NCBI RefSeq assembly: GCF_963576675.1
Contig: NC_088914.1
Span: 82,830,441-82,894,440 of the forward strand
DNA from: Euphorbia lathyris
Lineage: Eukaryota; Streptophyta; Magnoliopsida; Malpighiales; Euphorbiaceae
Direction: 5' to 3'
Length of the DNA stretch: 64,000 nt
Each line of letters opens with the position of its first letter. Within the stretch, counting starts at the first letter, position 1. The notes beneath the pieces were generated by a model, which saw only the letters and a program-made list of their open reading frames with translations, was not told the DNA's origin and made no database searches. Shown one piece after another: positions 43,656 through 55,639 of this stretch. The translations under genes and the position numbers were made by a program.

Positions 43656-45734
43656 TGTCACGATCCAACCCAAGCCATGACCGGCGCATAAATTAAATTA
43701 ACTTTAATCTATGCTAACCTTAATCCTGAACTAATAGAAATTCCAACATTTACTAACAGAATATCAAACTCGTCTCAATTACATCAATATTCCTTAAAAG
43801 AATCAAATGTGCAAGTCTAAACCTCAATAATCAAAATTCTCTAACGGATAAAATAAAGCTAAATCCTTAAGCAGTCTCCTTCAACAACAATCCAAGGGTT
43901 ACCTCACGAACCGGGACCTTAATCTGAAAAAGAAATATTCAACGTGGTATGAGATTTTCGTCTATATGAGCGAAAACCTCAGTGAGCAGTAGCTATAGCA
44001 CACAGCAGAAAAGGAACAGGCAAACAGGCTGATACTTTTAAATTATGACAAATATAGTTCAAAATGTAATATTTCAAAATCAGTTAAACCAAAGGGGCAA
44101 AATAATATAATCAATTCAAATACTGGTAATCAATTGTTAAACATAATACTAAAGCCTTTCAAAATATCAAAAATTAGAATAATTAGAAAATAAGGCAAAA
44201 GCTTCAAAACACATGGTACAGTGTAACAGAGTGGCGATACTGCACACCACCAGGGCCAGATAAATGGTAAGCGCGCTACCAATGACAGATACAGATAACA
44301 GATAATTTCCTTCACCGATCTTATGCATGATTCTAATGTTGACACAACTGGCGACAAAACTGACAACTGGCATCATGACTCGAAGACAAATGCAAAGTCC
44401 TAATGTTATGAAGATCTGTGAGAGGCTAGATAACAGATACAGATATACTGAGCACTTGTACCAGTTTGAAAACATATAGTATATATATATAAACCAGAAA
44501 ATCATAACTGATTGAACGAATTATTAGATTTCTAAAATAAAAGTAATAACTGCAAGAAATCGCGTATCAGAAAGTACAGATCATATCAAATCAAAATCTT
44601 AAAAATTTCAATGTAACTGATAATCAAACAAATCAATATAAAGGCCTATTCCCAGAATATACGCTCTAATACTAAGGATATTTAGTAAAAATAAGGTTCA
44701 AAATATACGCTTTTATGAAAGGAAAAATACAGTCAAATGCTAATTTTTGATAAACAGTTTAAAGTCTGATATTTCAATCAAATAGTGTCATGTACTATAA
44801 TTACCACTCACCTGAAACTTAAACAGAAGCAAGAACCGAAAAGCTCGTCTCTCAATCAACTGAAGGAATATCAGAATTTCCTATTGGTTCAATAAAAGAA
44901 GAATGAATTAATTAAGCTTAATCATGTCTAAACTAATGGAGACAATTAGCACATTAGGGGGGATTAATTAAACCTTAATAAAACAACAAATAAAGAATTT
45001 TCAAACCATAAACTAAAATTAGCTACTGCTAGCACTAAAATGAAAGTAAATTTTCAAAACAAAAAATTGAGAAACCACAGCACTAAGAAAACCCACAGCA
45101 CAAATAAAAAGAAACAAATTGAAAACAAATCGAAAACCCACAGCACAACCTCTTAATTAAGTTGAAATATATTTAACAAGGTTTGAAACCCAAACTCTTT
45201 TAATACATAGAGCTTTGTACATCTAATTAAGAAATTGCTTCCACCAAAACCACTAAATTGTAAATCCACTTTAACTCAATGCACCAAAGCCCTTCAATAA
45301 TTATTTAAATAAACGGATAATGATGTGAACACAAGGTTTTTTTTTTGTTGCAGCACATTGCCGAAAACAGAAAAAGGAATAAAAGGAGACATGAAGACTA
45401 TGTATTGGATTTATGAGACAAACAAATACAACAAGAGATTAGGGACTCACTTTTCAATTGATGAACTCAACTATAGTCACCGATCAAAGCTTTGAAGGAG
45501 GAAAGTTGTGAAGTTTTAGGGATTTGCAATCAAGACTGTCGACTGCGGCTATTTTGTGCAGGGAAGATTAAAACTGTTTTAAGTGGCTAAGGGTATGCTT
45601 GGTAAAAGTAATTAGGTTGTAAAAGAAATTATAATAAAAAGAAATTAATAAATAGAATTATTTATTAAAGAAGTAAATTAAATAGTAATTACATCTATAT
45701 ACTTATAAATTGATCAGAAATTACGGTTATTACA
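43656..45734 (-). repeat. 3' LTR of the Tekay-like element
   Basis: About 2.08 kb, from TGTAATAACC to TCGTGACA on the minus strand. No protein-coding role; the 112-codon frames found in both LTRs are simply duplicated with the LTR. Confidence 0.93.
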
Positions 45735-45784
45735 TTCTTCCCCCCTAAAAGAAATTCGGTTCCCGAATTTAAATTATTAGGACA

Positions 45785-48700
45785 CTAACCTGGACTGTCA
45801 AATAAATGAGGATATCTAACTCGCATCTCGGATTCAGTCTCCCAGGTGGCTTCACTACATGAGTGATTTTTCCAAAGAACTTTAACTAAAGGAATTTCTT
45901 TAGAACGCAGCTTCCGAACTTGGTTGTCTAAGATGCCAATGGGTTGCTCTTCATAGGTCAGATCGTCTCTAAGTTGTATAGTTTGAGGTTGCAAGACATG
46001 GGAAGCATCATGAATGTATTTCCTAAGCATCGATATATGGAATACCGGATGAACCTTAGAGAAATCAGGTGGAAGAGCTAAACAATATGCAACTACACCA
46101 ATCCTTTCAAGAATCTCAAACGGCCCTACATAACGCGGACTCAATTTTCCTTTCTTGCCAAAACGCATGATTCCTTTCATCGGAGAGACCTTCAGAAACA
46201 CATGATCACCGATCTGAAATTCTACATTCTTGCGCCTCGGATCAACATAACTCTTTTGCCTACTCTGAGCTGTTAAGAGTCTATCACGAATAACACGAAC
46301 TTTATCTGAAGTCAACTGTATCAATTCAGGTCTAGTGAGTCTCCTTTCTCCAACTTCATCCCAACAAATTGGCGATCGGCACTTACGACCATACAAAGCT
46401 TCATAAGGTGCCATCTCAATGCTGGCTTGATAACTATTGTTATAAGCAAACTCTACCAAAGGCAAATGATGATCCCAATTTTGGCCAAAATCAAAAATAC
46501 AAGCTCGAAGCATATCCTCTAAAGTCTTAATAGTCCTCTCTGACTGTCCGTCCGTTTGAGGATGAAAAGCGGTGCTAAACTAAAGTTTTGTACCTAGCGC
46601 TTCTTGAAATTTCTTCCAAAACCGAGAAGTAAATTGAGCACCACGATCTGACACGATAGAGACTGGAACTCCATGAAGTCTAACAATCTCATCGATGTAT
46701 AACTGAGCAAGCTTAGAGAAATCATAGGTTATCTTCATATGAAGAAAATGAGCTGACTTAGTTAAACGGCCAACTATCACCCAAATGGAATCGTACCCTC
46801 CTCTAGTGCGAGGCAATCCTACCACGAAGTCCATAGCAATATTCTCCCACTTCCACTCAGGAATGGGTAATGGTTGGAGCAACCCAGACGATCTCTGATG
46901 TTCTGCCTTGACTTGTTGACAAGTAAGACATTTAGCAACAAAGTCTGCAACATCTCTCTTTATTCCACTCCACCAGTATAACTCCCTTAAATCTCTATAC
47001 ATCTTAGTGGAACCAGGATGAACTGTATAAGCTGAACAGTGTGCTTCCTCCAAAATTTCCCTTTTTAAATCATCAACACTAGGAACACACAGTCTAGTCC
47101 TATAACGAAGAACTCCATCGTCACCAATCACGAAGTCTTGAACCTTACCCTGACAAACATCATCCCTAACTTTACACAATTGAGGATCTTATTGTTGGGC
47201 TGGCTTGATTCTATCTAACAAAATAGGTCTAACACGAAAATGAGCTACTAACGCTTCAGATGTTGCCTCAATGATCAATCAATTTATGAATATCACCAAT
47301 CAAAGGTCTCCTTGCTACAGAAAGATGAGCTAGGCTACCCAGAGATTTCCTGCTTAAAGCATCTGCTACAACATTTGCTTTTCCTGGATGGTACTGAATT
47401 GTGCAGTCATAATCCTTGAGAAACTCCACCCATCTTTTCTGCCTCAAATTCAAATCACGCTGATCAAAGATGTATTTGAAACTTTTATGGTCAGTGAAAA
47501 TCTCATATGTCTCCCCATACAAGTAATGTCTCCATATCTTTAGGGCAAAGATCACTGCTGCCATTTCCAAATCATGAGTTGGATAATTCTTTTCGTGCTA
47601 CTTTAATTGGCGAGAAGCATAAGCAATCACATGACCATGTTGCATCAATACACAACCCAGACCAACCCTTGAAGCATCACAAAATACTGTGTAGCCCCCC
47701 GATCAAGATGGAAGAGCTAACACTGGTGCTGAAGTCAAACGAACTTTCAATTCTTCAAAACTCTTCTCATATGCTTCTGACCACTGAAACTTCACATTCT
47801 TTTGGGTTAACTTGGTTAAAGGAGAAGCTATTCGAGAAAAGTCTTGCACAAAACGTCGATAGTAACCTGCTAACCCAAGAAAACTTCAAATCTCCGACAC
47901 TGAACTAGGCCTTGGCCAATGAAGAACAGCATCAACCTTCTTCTGATCAACACTCACCCCATCTTTGGATACTACATGCCCTAAGAATGCAACACTATCC
48001 AACCAGAATTCACATTTTGAGAACTTGGCATACAACTGGTTCTCTCTTAGGGTCTGGAGAACAAGCCTCAGATATTGCTCATGTTCTTCTTTACTTTTAG
48101 AATACACCAGAATGTCATCTATAAACACTATCACAAAACGATCAAGGAAGGGCTTAAACACCCTATTCATTAGATCCATAAAAGCTGCAGGAGCATTAGT
48201 GAGACCAAAAGGCATCACCAAAAATTCATAGTGACCATACCTAGTCCTGAAAGCTGTCTTAGGTATGTCAACATTTTTAACCCTCAACTGATGATAATCG
48301 GACCTCAGATCGATCTTAGAAAAGTACTTTGCACCATGGAGCTGATCAAATAGATCATCAATTCGAGGAAGAGGGTATTTGTTACGTATTGTGACCTTGT
48401 TCAACTGTCGATAATCAATGCACAATCTCATTGATCCATCCTTCTTCTTCACAAACAACACAGGAGCACCCCAATGTGAGACACTAGGGCGGATGAACCC
48501 CTTGTCAAGCAAGTCTTGCAGTTGTTCCTTCAACTCCTTTAGTTCAGCAGGAGCCACTCGGTAAGGAGGCATAGATATGGGTCTTGTTTCGGGTGCTAAG
48601 TCAACACAGAAATCGATTACTCTTTCAGGTGGAAAACCTGCCAAATCTTCAAGAAAAACATCAGCAAACTCATTCACCACATCAACATTCTCCAACTCGA

Positions 48701-50558
48701 CACCCTTTGCTTGAGTATCCTTAACATAAGCTAGAAACCCTTCACAGTTCTTATACAACATTTTTCTTGCAGCAATAGCAGAAATAAGACTATAAGGAGC
48801 CATGCTACGATCTCCTTGAAACTGAAATTCTATCTCCCCAGGAATTTTGAAAGTTACAGACTTGCTATAACAGTCTAAAGAGGCATGATATGAGGCTAAC
48901 CAATCCATTCCTAAAAGCACATCAAAATCTAACATTTCAAGTAATACAAGATCAGCTAAGAGTTCCCTTTCCCCTACTTTTACTAAGCAATTCTTAAAAG
49001 TTAGATTTATGTCAAGGACATATCCTATAGGTGTTGCCACAGATAAAGGACAATCTAACATAGTGGGTGGTACACCAAATTTCATAGAAAAATAAGGAGA
49101 AACAAAGGAATGTGTAGCACCAGGATCAATCAAAACTCTAGCATCGAATGAACATACAGAAATGGTACCTGTCACCACTACATTAGATGCCTGAGCATCC
49201 TATTGTGTCAGAGCAAAGGCTCTAGACTGACCTCGACCTGCTATTGCATGATTAGGAGCTGAATTGGGACCTCGACCACCCTGACCTCGACCTCCTAAAC
49301 TCTGGCCTCTACCACCATACTGAGAAGATGGCTGAGTACCGACAAAAGGAGTAGAAACTGTATCCTGACTCACAGCTAGTGTTGTGTTACTGCTTGGGCA
49401 ATCCTTTCTTCTATGTCCCACCTGATCACAACCAAAACAAGCCCCAGTTGCTCGATGGCATGGAGAGTTACTATGAAATTTACCACAAAGCTGGCAAGTA
49501 GGGAATGTTGATCTAGAGGAACTTTGACTATTCTGAGTACCAGTAGACTGAGCTCTCTGACCATATCTCTAATTATTCTTGGAGTATTGCCCTCCTTGAC
49601 CAGGTAAGGAATGGGACCTATGAGATACTGAATAGTTACTTCCCCTACTATGTTGACCACTCTGGTTGTCATATCGAGCACGTTTGTTCTGGTCACGAGC
49701 CCAATGCTGATCATAAAACATCTCCATCTGCCTGGATCGATCCACCACCTCCTCAAAGTTAGACAATCGTAGAGGAGCAATTCGATCTAACAGTCTGTCC
49801 CGAAGTCCCCTCTCAAACCTCCTTGCCTTCCTCTCCTCAGTTGGAGTAAGATGCTCACCAAAACGAGCAAGTCGAGTGAATTTCATTTCATATTCACTCA
49901 CAGTCATACCACCATGCTTCAGCACTTCAAACTCTAAAGCTTTAGCCTCCTTAACACTAGGAGGAAGGAACCTCTCCAAGAAAGGATCACGAAACTATGG
50001 CCAAAGGAAGGTGTTATCAAGTCCATTCCCTCTTTTGGAAAGATACCAACTACGTGCCACTCCTTGTAACTGATTCCCTGCTAACAATACCATCCTAGCA
50101 CTGGTGCATCCCAAGACCTCATAACATATGTCCATTGCATCCAGAAAATCCATAGGATCTGTTACAGAATCCTCACCCGAAAACTTTGGAGGTTGTAACC
50201 TCAAGAAGTCACTGAGATCCTGGAATTGAGCTCTATCATTAGGTATAACAGATCCTGTAGTTCTTGGTTGTCTATTTTCCCCTACCATATTTGTCAGCCT
50301 TTCAACTGCTTGAAAGACCCCTTGCAATCCAGCAGCCAAATCAGTGTTAGATATTTGAGCAGGCTGAGAGGTTGAAGTTGTACGAGTGGGCTGAGATGAC
50401 CCTCCAGCTGGTTGCAATATTGGTTCAGATGCTGGAGCTGGTCCTCCAGTAGGGTGTGAAGCTCCCCCATCAAGTTGGGATGAATTCTCAACGGTCACCC
50501 TACTCCTAGTACTAACATTAACCGTATTCTTGCATCTTCTTCTTCCTTTAGGAGGCAT
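45785..50558 (-). pseudogene. Tekay-like gag-pol polyprotein, many stops
   Basis: It begins MPPKGRRRCKN at 50558. The gag domain, a zinc knuckle remnant (C..C....GH, near 49400-49500), protease ([12 protein letters not shown], with P in the D-S/T-G position), reverse transcriptase (FIDDILVYS), RNase H ([11 protein letters not shown]), integrase (HHCC near 46900-47000; core near 46600-46860) and a C-terminal chromodomain (EEQPIGILDNQVRKL to WETESEMR) are in the expected order. One frame runs from the start to about 47270, with stops near 49993, 49571, 49202, 47888, 47705, 47600 and 47270. It then shifts to another frame, with further stops near 47195 and 46582. The chromodomain would have directed integration to marked chromatin. 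The copy cannot make its own proteins. Confidence 0.92.
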
Positions 50559-50707
50559 GATTACCTATCCATGCAGCAGAGTTAGACACTTTAGCAAATG
50601 AGATATTGAAAATGAGTAAATAGGAAGACCCAGTTAGATATGCAAGATAAGGGATACGAACAGAACATGTGAATCCTATACAGTAAGTCTATAAGAACCT
50701 AAACCTC

Positions 50708-50719
50708 GCTCTGATACCA
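50708..50719 (-). promoter_or_regulatory. Primer-binding site (tRNA-iMet), Tekay-like element
   Basis: TGGTATCAGAGC on the minus strand, four bases from the LTR edge. Confidence 0.88.
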
Positions 50720-50723
50720 CCTT

Positions 50724-52790
50724 TGTCACGACCCAACCCAGGCCATGACTGACGCATAAATTAAATTAACTTCAATCTATGCTAGCCTTAATCCTGAACT
50801 AATAGAAATTCCAAAATTTACTAACAGAATATCAAACTCGTCTCAATTACATCAATATTCCTTAAAAGAATCAAATGTGCAAGTCTAAACCTCAATAATC
50901 AAAATTCTCTAACGGATAAAATAAAGCTAAATCCTTAAGCAGTCTCCTTCAACAACAATCCAAGGGTTACCTCACGAACCGGGACCTTAATCTGAAAAAG
51001 AAATATTCAACGTGGTATAAGATTTTCGTCTATATGAGCGAAAACCTCAGTGCGCAGTAGCTATAGCACACAACAGAAAAGGAACAAGCAGACAGGCTAA
51101 TACTTTTAAATTATGACAAATATAGTTCAAAATGTAATATTTCAAAATCAATTAAACCAAAGGGGCAAAATAATATAATCAATTCAAATACTAGTAATCA
51201 ATTGTCAAACATAATAGTAAAGCCTTTCAAAATATCAAAAATTAGAATAATCAGAAAATAAGGCAAAAGCTTCAAAACACATGGTACAGTGTAACAGAGT
51301 GGCGATACTGCACACCACCAGGGCCAGATAAATGGTAAGCGCGCTACCAATAACAGATACAGATAACAGATAATTGCCTTCACCGATCTTATGAATGATT
51401 CTAATGTTGACACAACTGGCGACAAAACTGACAACTGACATCATGACTCGAAGACAAATGTAAAGTCCTAATGTTATGAAGATCGGTGAGAGACCAGATA
51501 ACAGATACAGATATACTGAGCACTTGTACCAGTTTGAAAACATATAGTATATATATATAAACCAGAAAATCATAACTGATTGAACGAATTATCATATTTC
51601 TAAAATAAAAGTAATAACTGCGAAAGTACAGATCATATCAAATCAAAATTTTAAAAATTTCAATGTAACTGATAATCAAACAAATCAATATAAAGGCCTG
51701 TTCCCAGAATATACGCTCTAATACTAAGGATATTTAGTAAAAATAAGGTTCAAAATATACGCTTTTATGAAAGGGAAAATACAGTCAAATGCTAATTTTT
51801 GATAAACAGTTTAAAGTCTGATATTTCAATCAAATAGTGTCATGTACTATAATTACCACTCACCTGAAACTTAAACAGAAGCAAGAATCGAAAAGCTCGT
51901 CTCTTAATCAACTGAAGGAATATCAGAATTTCCTATTGGTTCAATAAAAGAAGAATGAATTAACTAAGCTTAATCGTGTCTAAACTAATGGAGACAATTA
52001 GCACATTAGGGGGGATTAATTAAACCTTAATAAAACAACAAATAAAGAATTTTCAAACCATAAACTAAAATTAGCTACTGCTGGCACTAAAATGAAAGTA
52101 AATTTTCAAAACAAAAAATTGAGAAACCACAGCACTAAGAAAACCCACAACACAAATAAAAAGAAACAAATTGAAAATAAATCGAAAACCCACGGCACAA
52201 CCTCTTAATTAAGTTGAAATATATTTAACAAGGTTTGAAACCCAAACTCTTTTAATACATAGAGCTTTGTACAGCAAATTAAGAAATTGCTTCCACCAAA
52301 ACCAATAAATTGTAAATCCACTTTAACTCAAGGCACCAAAGCCCTTCAATAATTATTCAAATAAACGGATAATGATGTGAACACAAGGTTTTTTTTTTTT
52401 TTTTTGCAGCACATTGCCGAAAACAGAAAAAGGAATAAAAGGAGACATGAAGACTATATATGGGATTTATGAGACAAACAAATACAACAAGAGATTAGGG
52501 ACTCACTTTTCAATTGATGAACTCAACTCTAGTCACTGATCAAAGCTTTGAAGGAGGAAAGTTGTGAAGTTTTAGGGATTTGCAATCAAGACTGTCGACT
52601 GCGGCTATTTTGTGCAGGGAAGATTAAAACTGTTTTAAGTGGCTAAGGGTATGCTTGGTAAAAGTAATTATGTTGTAAAAGAAATTATAATAAAAAGAAA
52701 TTAATAAATAGAATTATTTATTAAAGAAGTAAATTAAATAGTAATTACATCTATATACTTATAAATTGATCAGAAATTACGGTTATTACA
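50724..52790 (-). repeat. 5' LTR of the Tekay-like element
   Basis: About 2.07 kb, paired with 43656-45734. It lacks a 16-bp segment present in the other LTR near 44556-44572. Confidence 0.93.
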
Positions 52791-54219
52791 GGAACTTGTA
52801 CCAAAAATTGCCGGAATGAATGAAATTGGATGTCTTTGGGTGTTTCGTACCAAACTTAATCCAGATGGTACCGTGGATCGACACAAGGCTCGCTTGGTAG
52901 CCAAAGTATATCATCAAAGGCCGGGCTTGGAATTTGAACAAACTTTCAGTCCAGTTATTAAGCCCACTACAATTCGGGTGATTTTAACTATTGCTGTCAC
53001 CAAACGCTGGAACATTCGTCAGTTAGATGTCTCTAATGCGTTTTTGCATGGTTCTCTAGACGAGGTAGTCTTTATGCAACAACCTCCCGGATTTGTTAAT
53101 CCCCACTTTCCTGACCATGTTTGCAGGTTGAAAAAGAGCTTGTACGGCTTAAAACAGGCTCCTCGAATGTGGCATAAGTGTCTTACTAATGCTTTGATTG
53201 CTCTTGGTTTTGTGTGCTCTAAAGCAGATTCTTCACTTTACTATAACGACACTCAATTGTTCTGTCTTCTATATGATGACATATTAATCACGGGCTCTAG
53301 TGATGATGCTATTATCACATTGATCAAATAATTGCAGTCTCGGTTTGCAATCTGTGACCTTGGGCAACTAAGCTATTTTCTTGGACTAGAAGCAACCTGG
53401 GCTGATTCCACTCTCCATTTAAATCAATATAAGTACATCACTGATCTAATCAAGAGTTCTCAAATGAGTGGTGTGAATTCAATTTCCACTCCTGCTTGTA
53501 CCTCGGCAAAGCTTACCATTGGTGGTGGAGAGCCTTTTGACAATCCCGGTTTGTATCGTAGCATTGTCGGTGGACTTCAGTATGCTACGATCACACGCCC
53601 GGATATTAGCTTTGCTGTAAACAAAGTTAGCCAATTTATGCATTGCCCTACGTCGGAACATTGGCAAGCCGTCAAGCGTGTTCTGCGCTATCTTCATGCT
53701 ACACCGACTCATGGCATTTTAATTCAGCCAGGCCGTTCCCTTAACCTTGTTGGTTTCACCGACGCAGATTGGGGTGGAGACTTAGACGACCGAAAATCCA
53801 CTTCTGGCTTCGCCGTCTTCCTTGGTCCGAACCTTGTGTCCTGGCGCTCTCGGAAACAGCGGACTGTTTCACGGTCATCCACCGAAGCTGAGTACCGAGC
53901 CCTTGCCTCCCTAGCTTCTGAAATACTTTGGTTAAAAATGTTGTTGAAAGAAATCAGTTTTGCTTCCTCTCAAGTTCCTATGATGTGGTGTGACAATCTG
54001 GGAGCGACTTATTTAACGGCCAATCCAATATTTCATGACCAGTCCAAGCATCTTGAAATAGATTTTCATTTTGTTCGTGACAAAGTAGCGAAAAAGGAGC
54101 TTCGTGTTGGATACATCTCAACCTTGGATCAAACGGCTGACATTTTCACCAAACCCCTCTCCAAGAGTCGATTTTCTCAACTAAGGGACAATTTGAAGGT
54201 TTACAGCCCTTCCAATTGA
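52791..54219 (+). pseudogene. Copia reverse transcriptase-RNase H part, broken
   Basis: Continuation of the split Copia polyprotein after the nested insert. The reading frame joins exactly across the insert once the duplicated GGAAC is counted once. Landmarks are WVFRTKLNPDG, LDVSNAFLHG, and LKKSLYGLKQAP. The reverse-transcriptase box reads LLYDDILITG: one codon of the usual Y-V-D-D is missing. A TAA at 53329-53331 interrupts the frame, which then continues with FLGLEATW, RNase H TDADWGGDLDDRKSTSG and SSTEAEYRAL, and ends at the TGA before the purine tract. Confidence 0.92.
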
Positions 54220-54226
54220 GGGGGAG

Positions 54227-54418
54227 TGATGGAGGACGGTTTTGTAATCTCCTATATTGTGCATATTATCTGTATGATAATTAGGATATTGTTAGCAATT
54301 TGAATTAGTCAATATTTTGTAGATTCCTCATATCTTTCAGTTGTAACCAAACTCTTGTAAACTCTATTTAAGTGATCATTATCAATATAGAGAAACCATT
54401 CATCCCACAATTGTTTCA
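54227..54418 (+). repeat. 3' LTR of the split Copia element
   Basis: 192 bp, four transitions relative to 40653-40844, followed by the target copy CCAAC. Confidence 0.93.
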
Positions 54419-54423
54419 CCAAC

Positions 54424-54861
54424 GTCAATCCATACAAATTAAGAACGAAGCATAAAGTATGGAGTTCGACCAAGCATATAGAGAATTGTCTCTCAATCCT
54501 AACTCTTTCTCTAAAATAGTTCCTTAGCCAAATTACATAAGGGATGTAGGAATATTTGTTCTTATAGTGATCATTATGCATACAAATATTTATAAAGTTG
54601 ATGAATGTATTGTACTTTATTTGATGTTTTATTTATGATACATGTGACGTATTTATACTGAATAAGGGGAATTCTATTCCTCACATTTACAAAATGAATT
54701 ATAATCGTATTTATAATATTTTCCATACTGTTGCTATTTTTTTTAATTGCACAATTACGCTTACATTAAATAATAAAGAAAAAAATTCATCTCACCCCAC
54801 GGGAATCCATGACATTTCCAATTATAGATACGCTTTCAACCACTAAGCTAGGATTTTCACC
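54424..54861. other. AT-rich intergenic stretch
   Basis: No gene recognised between the Copia element and the next dispersed repeat. Confidence 0.35.
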
Positions 54862-55425
54862 ACCCATCAGGGGCGGAGACAAGGGGGTCCGAGGGGTCTG
54901 GACCCCTCCGGCCACCGGAACCACCATATCCACGAGTAGTTTTGGCCCACCTGTTTCCAATAAATTTGAGGCTACGGTGGTTCCGTCCCCCTGTTTCCAA
55001 GAAATTTTGAGCACCCGAAAATTGGCTCAAGTCCTGTTAGGCTCTCTCTAAATCCAAAATTCCAATTTTTTTTGCATCTTAGACCCTCTAAAATCTAAAA
55101 TTCTAATTTTTTTTCCTGTTATGTCCTTCTTAAATCCAAATTTCTAAACTTTTAGGCCTATTAGGCCCTCTCTAAATCTGATTTTTCTATTAGACACAAA
55201 TTTTATACATGTTAAGAATGTTAAACACAATATAGCTTAATTTTGAGAAGTTTTACATTGGTACTTAAAAATTGGTTATTGACCACACAGATTATAAAAT
55301 GTATATATACGGAAAAAAAAGTGAACAAGTTCAATTTAGCAAAAAAAAAAAAAATTACACACCACGTGTAAAATCGGTCCCCCAACCGAACAATCATGTA
55401 TTCGCCACTGCCACCATATTAATTA
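54862..55425. repeat. Dispersed repeat, copy B (GGGGCGGAGAC family)
   Basis: It starts CAGGGGCGGAGACAAGGGGG and ends ATGTATTCGCCACTGCC. It is colinear with 36199-36650. Inside it, GGTGGTTCCG, CCCTGTTTCCAA and AGGCCCTCTCTAAAT phrases are each repeated, so this copy has undergone small internal duplications. Confidence 0.55.
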
Positions 55426-55639
55426 ATATATATCCATATATATAATTAACTAAATAGAATTATTATTTATCAAATAAATATTACATTATGGAATTAATAT
55501 ATCTAATATAATTAATTTCTAAATAGTATTTATTCCTAACTAAAACACTATTTGCATATTTAGTATTAGATAGTTATATCTAGTTCAATTAAATATTTAA
55601 CTAAACAACTACATATTTAATAGGAATGGTTGGCTAGTC
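55426..55639. other. AT-rich spacer
   Basis: Very AT-rich; no feature seen. Confidence 0.35.

Larger units (their letters stand above)
43656..52790 (-). mobile_element. Ty3/gypsy chromovirus (Tekay-like) nested in Copia
   Basis: 9,135-bp element on the minus strand with long LTRs at 43656-45734 (3') and 50724-52790 (5'), both ending TG..CA. The target duplication GGAAC, at 43651-43655 and 52791-52795, lies inside the Copia reverse-transcriptase coding region. A tRNA-iMet primer site and a purine tract (AGGGGGGAAGAA, minus strand, 45735-45746) are present. In the first 395 bp of the LTRs I count 13 differences, 11 of them transitions, plus a 16-bp indel further in. The internal region has many stops. 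The gag and protease wording and the C-terminal chromodomain identify a Tekay/Del-type chromovirus. Confidence 0.95.
40653..54418 (+). mobile_element. Ty1/Copia element split by a nested gypsy insertion
   Basis: LTRs of 192 bp at 40653-40844 and 54227-54418 (four differences by eye), target duplication CCAAC at 40648-40652 and 54419-54423, primer site at 40845 and purine tract GAGGGGGAG at 54218-54226. Without the 9,135-bp insert and one 5-bp duplication the element is about 4.6 kb, a normal Copia length. The short LTRs and gag wording fit the Ale/Retrofit group. The polyprotein is broken by a frameshift, stops, active-site changes and the insert. Confidence 0.95.

Noticed and set aside
44130..44505. 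112-codon hydrophobic frame, nearly identical at 51198-51573
   Set aside because: It is inside both LTRs of the Tekay-like element; similarity is due to LTR identity, not to a conserved gene.
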